Positions 9,314-16,902 of a DNA stretch of 64,000 nt are shown piece by piece. Numbering within the stretch: the first letter of the stretch is position 1; the number at the start of each line of letters is the position of its first letter. The position numbers were made by a program, and so were the translations under genes. The stretch comes from CAVZQN01 sp963837395. GTDB taxonomy: Bacteria; Acidobacteriota; HRBIN11; JAKEFK01. Under the pieces are notes generated by a model. That model saw only the letters and a list, made by a program, of their open reading frames with translations, did no database searches and was not told the DNA's origin. The DNA is taken from contig CAWINI010000003.1 in the NCBI GenBank assembly GCA_963837395.1, positions 930,001 to 994,000 of the forward strand, written 5' to 3'.

Positions 9314-9973
9314 TTATTTTTTAGCGCGTGCTAAGAAATAAATTGGCAACCGTCCTTTGTTTTGGTGAATGCGTTTGGCCCAGGAAGAATGCAGCATTGA
9401 ATATTCCTGAGGGGACATCACTTCAGCTTCAACAATGTCAAAGCCAGCACTTTTGTACTTAATAGCTAGTGCGTTTTTGACATAATCCAGATCAAAAGCT
9501 GGAATTTCTAAACGTTTCAGCTCTGTGCAATCTCTGACCGGATCCAGGCTGATAATCACTTTCATCAAAGCATTTTTTTGGCAAATTCGATTCAGATTTA
9601 AAAGAATGTGTGAATCGCCTGTGGCAACGCCGTGCAAAAGCCGTCCCCACGGAAATTGAACCTGAACGATTTCAGCAGCGTTTTCTAACTCGGAGGGAAG
9701 ATCCTCAACGGAGGCTTCAATAAAGAGAGCATTCGGAGCTCCCCCTTTTGAAGCTTGGCGATAAATCTTTTCTGAGATTTTATGCAGGTTAGATCGATTT
9801 GAATCAATACCGATGCAGAATTGATTTGGATTGCTTCGGGCATGCCTCCAAACAAAGACACCATCTCCCGTTCCAACATCAATTAGAACTTTCCCGTTAT
9901 ATGAAGCAATCAGATTTTGAAATTCTGTTGAATTGAGTCATCAAACGGTGCGGCCGCGAATTCTCTTAATCAT
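9314..9973 (-). CDS. KamB/NpmA-like 16S rRNA (A1408) methyltransferase homologue, interrupted
   Basis: The frame from ATG 9973 to TAG-proximal stop at 9314 encodes about 219 codons. It carries motif I VLIDVGTGDGVFVWRHARSN, GIDSNRSNL, ASKGGAPNALF, then FPWGRLL, and the C-terminal LHSSWAKRI. These match the KamB/NpmA family, which methylates N1 of A1408 in 16S rRNA and in characterised members gives aminoglycoside resistance; many unstudied homologues exist. Codons 11 and 12 (9938-9943) are TGA TGA. A T inserted after GTT and an A lost from GAA would turn the expected V-D-E-L into the observed V-stop-stop-L, so a compensating +1/-1 indel pair explains both stops. A GAGAG ribosome site precedes the ATG. 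Either an error-bearing intact gene or a recent pseudogene. Confidence 0.7.
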
Positions 9974-10033
9974 ATGAATCTCTCAGACAACAAGTTTAGG
10001 TCGGAACAATTCCCAAATCAAATATAGGAAGTG

Positions 10034-10210
10034 CTAGTAAAACAAAGTACGTTTGGGATCCTTGGGTTCTTTTCGCAGGTTGGTATCGGTGTCGTCAAAA
10101 ATATCATGTTTCCAGAGATTATCGGTTTTGCCAGAGTCTTTTTCTTCATTTTCAATTGGTGTCCGATCATCGGTCGTATTTGACTGGTCAGTGCTCTGTT
10201 CGTTTTCCAT
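10034..10210 (-). CDS. small acidic protein, unknown
   Basis: A 58-residue ORF beginning MENEQSTDQSNTTDDR and ending KDPKRTLFY. It is very rich in Asp, Glu, Asn and Thr and has no hydrophobic segment, so it is probably disordered and cytosolic. A GGGGG run sits five bases before the ATG. It lies 42 bases downstream of the BlaI-type repressor in the same direction and 60 bases before the methyltransferase. No family recognised. A longer overlapping frame on the same strand has less plausible composition. The acidic bias and the ribosome site argue for a real gene, but this is not certain. Confidence 0.5.
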   Translation of the reverse strand: MENEQSTDQSNTTDDRTPIENEEKDSGKTDNLWKHDIFDDTDTNLRKEPKDPKRTLFY

Positions 10211-10252
10211 CGTACCCCCAACAGTAGCTTGACTGTTCTAAGCATTAAGCTA

Positions 10253-10558
10253 TCATCCGAAGATCTTTTGTTCAAGATGCCTGATCCAGGCTTCTGCTAT
10301 CTGATCTCGAGTTTTTTGTGGAGAAAAAGTCGAAATGTATCCTGATTGATGGAATTTACAAATACCGCTCCTGGTAAATTTCCTTAAAACGCTATACACA
10401 CTCGGGTATGCATACATCAACCCACTTCGAATCATATCCATTTGGATGCGGGAAGCACTTGCTTTTCCTCGATTCCAAAGGTTGTTCATCACTTCCAGTT
10501 CGAAATCAGTTAACAGCAACCCGTTCTTTTTTCCATTTCCATTCCCATTGTTCGGCAT
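10253..10558 (-). CDS. BlaI/MecI-type winged-helix repressor (short form)
   Basis: A 101-residue protein. Residues 14-80 (LLTDFELEVMNNLWNRGKAS, then YPSVYSVLRKFTRSG and YISTFSPQKTRDQIAEAW) give the BlaI/CopY winged helix. The C-terminal dimerisation helices are short. Start at 10558 has AAGGAG eight bases upstream. Classic family members repress beta-lactamase or copper genes by binding TACA-N2-TGTA; in Acidobacteriota many homologues pair with M56 sensor peptidases. No M56 gene is adjacent here. A TACA-GT-TGTA site lies at 10743-10752 between this gene and the divergent sugar dehydrogenase. Confidence 0.85.
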   Translation of the reverse strand: MPNNGNGNGKKNGLLLTDFELEVMNNLWNRGKASASRIQMDMIRSGLMYAYPSVYSVLRKFTRSGICKFHQSGYISTFSPQKTRDQIAEAWIRHLEQKIFG

Positions 10559-10711
10559 TGCGTTAACTCCTTGAATTCACTTTTACTGACACTTTTATCT
10601 GCTTCTACCGTAAGCCAACGTGAATTGCCTTTCTTTTGTAGTGCCCTCTGTAGTGCCCACAAGTCGTGTTGTCCGTTGTTAAGTGGATTCGAAGTTGTTT
10701 TCTCATAATAG

Positions 10712-10752
10712 TTGACTACTTTTGACTATGTCGTAGATTTGATACAGTTGTA
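10712..10752 (+). promoter_or_regulatory. promoter and BlaI-type operator before the sugar dehydrogenase
   Basis: TTGACT (10712-10717), 16 bases, TAGATT (10734-10739) form a fair sigma-70 promoter for the gene starting at 10778. The BlaI/CopY consensus TACA-N2-TGTA occurs exactly as TACAGTTGTA at 10743-10752, over the expected transcription start. The remaining intergenic bases from 10559 to 10711 show no gene. Binding by the divergent BlaI-type protein is inferred from motif and position only. Confidence 0.5.
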
Positions 10753-10777
10753 GAGTCCGACTGAGAGAGGGTAAACC

Positions 10778-13640
10778 ATGCATCCACGAACCAAAATACT
10801 GCTCCTTCTATCTTCCTTCCTACTTTTAGCGTCCATAACTCAGGCTCAAATCGTTTTTGACGATCCTGGATTTACTTCCGAAACGGTTCTAACGTTACCG
10901 GCATTTTCACTTGTTGGTTCAACGTTCGCGCCCGACGGCCGCATTTTTGTGTGGCAACGCGAAGGAATTGTGCGGATCTATAAAAATGGTCAGCTATTAC
11001 CAACCCCCTTTGTCGATATTACGTCAAAAGTGAATATCGGAGGTGATCGCGGATTATTGGGCGTAGCAGTTGATCCAAACGTCGCACAGACTGGTTACGT
11101 CTATTTACTTTATGTTTATGAATGGAACAATAATCCAGATAGCCATCAACCAAGAACAGCGAGATTAACACGTGTCACTGCTGATCCGAACAATCCGGAT
11201 GTCGCACTTCCTAATAGTGAAATTACTTTGCTTGGAACCATCGGAATTCCATCTTGCAGCAATTATCCTCCGGGTTCAGATTGCATTGCCGATGATAGTG
11301 ATTCGCACACAATTGGAACAGTAAAAATCGGGCCAGATGGCACATTGTATGTAGGCAGTGGCGATGGAGCCTCGTATTCCTTTGCCGATGTTCTAGCATT
11401 ACGCGCACAAGACCTGGAAAGTTTGAATGGCAAGATTTTGCGCATTAATCCTGACGGCACGGCTCCAGTTGATAATCCTTTTTACGATGGCACAAATTCA
11501 AATACCTCCAAAGTATTTGCTTACGGACTGCGAAATCCATTTCGATTTACTCTGGATCCCATTATAGGTGAACCGCTCATTGGCGATGTAGGTTGGAATG
11601 ATTGGGAAGAAATTGATCGTGGCAAAGGGAAAAATTTTGGATGGCCCTGCTTCGAAGGAAATTCACCGCAACCCGCATATCAAGCAGCATTCACTCAATG
11701 CCAACAATTAGATCCGAACAGCGTCACCTATCCAATCTATACATATAATCATTCCGTCGGTTCTACAGTTGTTGGCGGTGCCTTTTATACAGCAACTCAA
11801 TTTCCTGTAGAATATCAGGGAAATTTCTTTTTTGCTGATTATGCCCACAACTGGATTAAGAGGATTATTTTTGATTCAAACCAGAATATTGTCAGTGTTG
11901 AGGATTTTGCTTCGAATGCAGATGCACCGGTCAGTTTCTCATTAGGACCTGATGGATGGATTTACTATGTTTCCATTACAACCGGTGAACTTCGCCGTAT
12001 TAAATACGGCGGAGCCTTTTGCTAATGCTTCGGCAAATCCCACATCCGGTTATTCTCCGCTGAATGTCGCGTTTTCCAGCGCGGGTTCGTCTGATCCGGG
12101 CGGACAAACTCTTACATTTTTTTGGGACTTTGATGATGGCAATACTTCCACTCAACCGAATCCAAACCATACATATACTTCTGGAACCGTAAAAACATTT
12201 GTCGCAACCCTGACGGTTACAAATGAAGACAATGAATCTTCATCAGATTCTGTTTCTATTACAATCGGTAGTCTGCCACCCATGGCAGTAATTGATACAC
12301 CTCCGGATGGGACAGTTGTAAATCCCGGAGACGTAGTGAATTTTTCTGGCCATGGAACAGATCCGGATGACGGTAATCTTCCTGCATCAGCGATGCACTG
12401 GACGGTTTATTTGCATCACGATGATCATATTCACACTTTCCTGGAACTGGATGGAGTTACCGGTGGCTCATTTACTGCGCAAGATTACGGTCCTGGAACT
12501 TACTCATATGAAATCGATCTTACTGTAACCGATAGTAGTGGGCTCACGAATACAGCTTCAGTTGATTTGCCGTTAAATAGTAGCAGTTGCCCTACCATTA
12601 CGATTTCTCCTGCAAATCTTCCAGATGGTGAAGTAGGAACTCCTTACTCTCAAACTGTTGTCGCCAGCGGAGGTACTCCACCTTATGGATATTCTGTGAG
12701 CGCTGGTTCGCTTCCTCCAGGACTGTCTCTTAATACTGTTACTGGTGAAATTTCCGGAACACCTACTATCGCTGGAACTTTCAACTTCATTATCGCCGCA
12801 ACCGATACAGATCTTTGCACCGGTTCTCAGAATTATTCCATTGCAGTCGCGGATATAGGTTGTCCTGTGATTAACCTTACGCCAGCCAATCTTCCTGATG
12901 GTGTTGTTGGTTCAGCATACAACCAAACGATTGTTGCTACCGGTGGAGTTGCGCCTTATACATACGCCGTAACCACTGGCTCATTGCCAGATGGATTAGC
13001 GCTTGATTCTGTTACCGGCGCAATTTCGGGGACGCCTACTGCCGCAGGAACATTCGACTTCACAATCACCGCAACCGATGCCAACAGTTGTACTGGCAGC
13101 CGCAATTACACAGTGAACATTAACGCAACGTGTTTGTTCTGTGATGATTTTGGAGACGGAACGCTAGATCCAAATTGGACTTACATTAAACCAACATGGA
13201 CTGAATCCGGCGGATCTTTACAAGGAAGTTCATCCAGGAAAGCCATCGCTGTTGCTACTCCGATCTTTAGTGGATGCTCAAATTGCACCATCCAGACTTC
13301 ACTTCTAACTCAAGGCGGCCCCGGAAACCGAGTATGGTTGTTAGCCTGGTATATCAATAAACTGAATAAGATTGAACTATTGATGAAAGAAGAGAAGGAC
13401 GTTTGGGTTTTAAAAGAACGATCAGGCGGTCGCGTTGTATCAAAAGCGAAAGCAGCGTCAACAATTGATCCAAATGTTGCTTATTCCGTTGTCCTTTCTT
13501 TTGATGGTGCTCAATTTACAGTCACAATTAATGGCAATGCATTGCTTACTCTAACGCCGAAGGGTACCGTTTCAACAGGGACTGTCGGATTTCAGGCTAA
13601 AGATACGACAGCGTTGTTCGATTACATCAATGTGAATTAG
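10778..13640 (+). CDS. secreted glucose/sorbosone dehydrogenase-like beta-propeller with PKD and Ig-like domains (one frameshift)
   Basis: A signal peptide (LLLLSSFLLLASITQAQ) is followed by a six-bladed GSDH/SGL propeller (about residues 30-413): FAPDGRIFVWQREGIVRI, GGDRGLLGVAVDP, DSHTIGTVKIGPDGTLYVGS, YGLRNPFR and the closing strand GELRRIKYGG. The reading frame then stops at 12023, but the next frame continues at once with FANASANPTSGYSPLNVAF, a PKD domain, a second PKD/cadherin-like region, two He_PIG Ig-like repeats (each with LPDG, SLP.GL, G.ISGTP, AGTF) and a laminin-G-like C-terminus ending in FDYINVN. Propeller plus PKD in one chain is a known architecture, so one extra base near 12008-12012 most likely splits a single 954-codon gene. 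Probably a PQQ-type or related sugar-binding enzyme at the cell surface; cofactor unproven. Confidence 0.82.
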
Positions 13641-13667
13641 TTTATCGTAATCGTAATCGTACTCTTA

Positions 13668-13707
13668 CTCTTACTCGTAATCTGCTTTTTCTGATTACGA
13701 TTAAGAG
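13668..13707. repeat. intergenic inverted repeat, TCGTAATC/ACTCTT type
   Basis: Arms of 15 bases at 13668-13682 and 13693-13707 pair with one mismatch around a 10-base loop (TGCTTTTTCT). Upstream, from 13644, the same short words run in tandem (TCGTAATC three times, then ACTCTT twice). It could end transcription of the propeller gene but lacks a T-tract. It belongs with the other word-like border repeats of the window. Confidence 0.75.
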
Positions 13708-13717
13708 TGCGACTTCG

Positions 13718-14227
13718 ATGACTTCAAGCTACATTACTCCCAAGGCGCGCAAAGGACGTAAGAGCGGAATTCACGGCCGTGGTTTATTTGCAATCAAACC
13801 AATCCGTAAGGATGAAATTGTTGCGATTAAGGGCGGACACATCGTTACCAGAGATCAACTAAAGAAGAATCGTAAGATCATTGGCGATTCGTACATTCAG
13901 ATTGATGATGATTTTTTTCTGGCACCGTTAAGCAAAAAAGAACATGACCTGGTGATGATGTTCATCAATCATTCCTGCGAACCAAACGTTGGCGTGAAGG
14001 GTCAGATCACGTACGTTGCCATGTGCAACATCAAGCCTGGCGAAGAGCTTACTCTGGATTATGCGATGATCGATGACGACGACTTTGAAATGCAGTGTGA
14101 GTGTGGCAAAACGAATTGCCGGGGAGTTATTTCAGGTAAGGATTGGAAATTGAAGAAGTTGCAGAAGAAATACGGCAATTACTTTGCGAGCTTTATTCTT
14201 CACAAGATGCGAGGCAGCTCTAAATAA
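13718..14227 (+). CDS. SET-domain protein methyltransferase
   Basis: A 169-residue single-domain SET protein. It opens with SGIHGRGLFAIKPIRKDEIV (N-SET), has the pseudoknot motifs NHSCEPN (84-90) and ELTLDY (110-115), and a post-SET zinc motif C-x-C-G-x3-C-R-G (127-136). All S-adenosylmethionine and lysine-binding elements look complete. Bacterial SET proteins of this type methylate lysines of DNA-binding or ribosomal proteins in the few studied cases; target here unknown. The ATG follows the hairpin repeat at 13668-13707, and no strong ribosome site is visible. It is a stand-alone gene, 64 bases before mrp. Confidence 0.88.
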   Translation: MTSSYITPKARKGRKSGIHGRGLFAIKPIRKDEIVAIKGGHIVTRDQLKKNRKIIGDSYIQIDDDFFLAPLSKKEHDLVMMFINHSCEPNVGVKGQITYVAMCNIKPGEELTLDYAMIDDDDFEMQCECGKTNCRGVISGKDWKLKKLQKKYGNYFASFILHKMRGSSK

Positions 14228-14291
14228 CTGTTGGCCGCGTAAAAGTGATCGGATGCTTATAATATAAGGAAGGAATTTCGGAAGGAGGATC

Positions 14292-15398
14292 ATGGCTATT
14301 TTCACTAAAAGAGAGGAAGAAAGGACTGTCACTGAGACAGAGGTTCTTCAGCAGCTTCGAAAGATTAAGGATCCTGATCTTGGTAAAGATGTAGTTTCTC
14401 TAGGATTCATAAAAAACATTTCGATCCGTCAGGGTGATGTAAGTTTCGATTTTGTCTTAACAACGCCGGCTTGTCCTGCAAAAGATCAAATGAAAGAAGA
14501 CGCATTCAATCTCGTAGGCTGCCCATTCCGGGCGTAAAAAATGTAACTGTGAATATGTCGGCAGAAGTGCGTCAGCAGCCATCTTATAACGCCAACGCGA
14601 TTGCAGGCGTGAAGAATATTCTTGCAATTTGCAGCGGCAAAGGCGGAGTTGGAAAATCAACTGTCAGTGTAAATCTTGCTGCTTCGATGGCGAAAATGGG
14701 AGCGGCTGTGGGTCTATTGGATGCGGATATTTATCGGTCCTACAATTCCGATTATGCTTGGCAAAGTTGGAAGTTCGATTGAAGGCCGCGGCAATCTGCT
14801 GATTCCGGTTGAAGCTCACGGTATGAAATTTATGTCGATGGGTTTAATGGCCCCTGGGGATAAGCCTTTGATTTGGCGCGGACCAATGGCGCATAAAGCT
14901 TTACAGCAAACATTGCTGGGAGTTGATTGGGGAGAACTTGATTATCTTTTCGTGAACCTTCCGCCGGGTACGGGCGATGTGCATTTGACATTGGTGCAAT
15001 CAGTATCGGTGACCGGCGCAGTTCTTGTTTCAACACCTCAGGATGTTGGATTAACAATTTCGATGAAAACATATCGGATGTTTGTGGAAACGAAGGTTCC
15101 GATTTTAGGTATCATCGAAAACATGAGCTATTATGTCTGCCCACATTGCAGCGAACGTGATGATATTTTTGGTCATGGGATGGTTGCAGATGCCGCGACA
15201 AAATTAAATATTCCATTTCTTGGTGAACTTCCATTAGATAAGAAGCTACGAGAAAAAGCAGATCAAGGACAACCTCTTGTGCTTTCAGATCCCGATTCGC
15301 CAACTTCAAAAGCGTTCGAGGTCATCACTCAGAAACTTGCTGCACAAGTCAGCATCGCGAATTATAACAGTGCGCCGTTAGAGATCCTCGAAGAATAA
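14292..15398 (+). CDS. mrp: Mrp/ApbC iron-sulfur carrier P-loop ATPase (two compensating indels)
   Basis: A strong AAGGAGG site precedes the ATG and a TATAAT lies at 14258. Domains: MIP18/DUF59 (residues 10-85, KDPDLGKDVVSLGFI, TTPACPAKDQM), then the Mrp ATPase with CSGKGGVGKSTVSVNLA, LLDADIY, PPGTGDVHLTL and the cluster-binding pair CPHC. Mrp transfers Fe-S clusters to apoproteins in the cytosol. The frame breaks twice: an A appears lost in CCATTCC near 14525 (expected PIPGVKN), and a C appears gained at 14735 in TATCGGTCC (expected DADIYGPTIP). The two changes restore the frame, and 1107 bases is an exact 369 codons. Given an essential-type gene, sequence error is more likely than loss. Confidence 0.88.
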
Positions 15399-15414
15399 TC
15401 ATAAACGCGCTGAG

Positions 15415-15729
15415 ATGACTACTACGCCTGCTCAATTAAAAAAAATTGGGAAGGATCAATTTGAAATCACGTGGAAAGATGGACATATCAGTAACTACAC
15501 GTATCAATATTTGCGTCAGAATTGCCCGTGTGCAGCATGCCGCAATGAATGGACCGGCGAACGCACACTGGATCCGTCTACAATTCCAAACGATATGATC
15601 TCTTCAAAAGTAAACATTGTTGGAAATTACGCCCTTCATTTCATGTTTTCAGATCACCACGACACCGGGATCTATTCCTTCAACACTTTGCGTTCAATGT
15701 GCCCTTGTCCGACGTGCAAATCGGGATGA
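15415..15729 (+). CDS. DUF971 domain protein
   Basis: A 104-residue protein matching the DUF971 (gamma-butyrobetaine hydroxylase N-terminal-like) family: ITWKDGHISNYTYQYLRQNCPCAAC at the start and LRSMCPCPTC at the end. The two cysteine pairs (CPCAAC, CPCPTC) probably bind metal. DUF971 genes commonly sit beside mrp, as here with a 16-base gap, and a role in Fe-S cluster trafficking is suspected from that context, not proven. Confidence 0.88.
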   Translation: MTTTPAQLKKIGKDQFEITWKDGHISNYTYQYLRQNCPCAACRNEWTGERTLDPSTIPNDMISSKVNIVGNYALHFMFSDHHDTGIYSFNTLRSMCPCPTCKSG

Positions 15730-15804
15730 TAGAAAGTGGTTTGTTTGTGTATTTCCATCGCCGCAATATAATTCAATTTCAATCAAGGACATCAGGGAGA
15801 CCTT

Positions 15805-16899
15805 ATGTTTGATCCAAGTAAGATCAAAAAGATTGCCATCAACACCGGAGGCGGTGACGCTCCAGGATTAAATGCTGTCATCCGCGCAGTTACATTAGCA
15901 GCCATTAACGCAGGCTGGGAAGTCTACGGTATCTCTCACGGTTATCGCAGCCTGATTGAAGGTACATTGATTCCCTTAACACGCGATAGCGTGCGCGGTA
16001 TCACTCATCTGGGGGGAACAATTCTGGGAACTGCTAACAAAGGCAATCCATTCGAATTTCCTGATGTCACAAAAAGCGGATCAGAATGCATCGATATTTC
16101 CGATCGCGTTGTCGAAAACTTTCATAAGGCTCAGCTCGATGTGCTGGTCTGCATCGGTGGTGATGGTTCGATGCGGATAGCAAAGCGTTTCATCGAAAAA
16201 GGGATTCCAATTATCGGAGTACCTAAAACAATTGATAATGATTTGGAAGGAACCGTAATTACATTCGGATTTGATACTGCCGTTACTACTGCTACCGATG
16301 CGATTGATCGGCTGCATTCAACCGCTGAATCGCATGAACGCGTGATGGTTGTTGAATTGATGGGACGTTATGCTGGCTGGATCGCATTAAATGCAGGAAT
16401 TTCAGGATCTGGTGATGTAATCTTGATCCCAGAAATTCCATTTGATATGGAAAAAGTTTGCGAAAAAATTTTCGATCGCGAACGTCAGGGACGTCATTTT
16501 TCAATCGTAGTTTGCGCTGAAGGTGCTACCCCAATCGGCGGCGAATTAAAAACCAAAGGGGCGAAGGAAGCAGGACGTGATCTTCTGCTTGGTGGAATTG
16601 CAGAATATGTGGCGCATGAAATTGCGAAACGAACTGGAAAAGAAACTCGTTCACTGGTACTGGGTCATCTGCAGCGCGGCGGTAGCCCTACAACATTCGA
16701 TCGATTGCTCGGATTGCGGTTCGGAGCTGCAGCGGTACGTTGTATTCAGGAAGGTAAAATCAATGTGATGGTCGGTCTCGACCCGCCAGGAATTATAACC
16801 ACCCCAATTGCAGAAGCTATTTCAAAAATGAAACTGGTTCCACTAAACTGCGACACCATCATGACTGCGCGTGCGCTTGGAATTTCATTTGGAGATTAA
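15805..16899 (+). CDS. pfkA: 6-phosphofructokinase
   Basis: A 364-residue group A phosphofructokinase, phosphorylating fructose 6-phosphate in glycolysis. Motifs: GGGDAPGLNAVIRAV (phosphoryl donor loop), CIGGDGS (residues 117-122), PKTIDND (140-146, catalytic Asp144), VELMGRYAGWIAL and GHLQRGG. The residue after GGD is Gly121 (Gly104 of E. coli numbering) and the residue before TIDND is Lys141 (position 124). ATP enzymes normally have Gly/Gly and pyrophosphate enzymes Asp/Lys; this mixed Gly/Lys pattern is known from some ATP-using PFKs, so ATP is more likely. A GGGAG site precedes the ATG. The glycogen phosphorylase gene starts 3 bases after the stop. Confidence 0.93.
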   Translation: MFDPSKIKKIAINTGGGDAPGLNAVIRAVTLAAINAGWEVYGISHGYRSLIEGTLIPLTRDSVRGITHLGGTILGTANKGNPFEFPDVTKSGSECIDISDRVVENFHKAQLDVLVCIGGDGSMRIAKRFIEKGIPIIGVPKTIDNDLEGTVITFGFDTAVTTATDAIDRLHSTAESHERVMVVELMGRYAGWIALNAGISGSGDVILIPEIPFDMEKVCEKIFDRERQGRHFSIVVCAEGATPIGGELKTKGAKEAGRDLLLGGIAEYVAHEIAKRTGKETRSLVLGHLQRGGSPTTFDRLLGLRFGAAAVRCIQEGKINVMVGLDPPGIITTPIAEAISKMKLVPLNCDTIMTARALGISFGD

Positions 16900-16902
16900 T
16901 CA

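Noticed and set aside
9938..9943. Double TGA as selenocysteine in the KamB-like gene
   Set aside because: The family has no Cys there, and a +1/-1 indel pair gives the expected residues. Two adjacent Sec codons are not credible.
10018..10275. 85-codon minus-strand ORF overlapping the small acidic ORF
   Set aside because: It overlaps the BlaI-like gene and reads low-plausibility residues; the acidic frame has the ribosome site.
14258..14263. TATAAT before mrp as a full promoter
   Set aside because: The nearest -35-like TTGGCC is 21 bases away, too far; only the -10-like box is noted.
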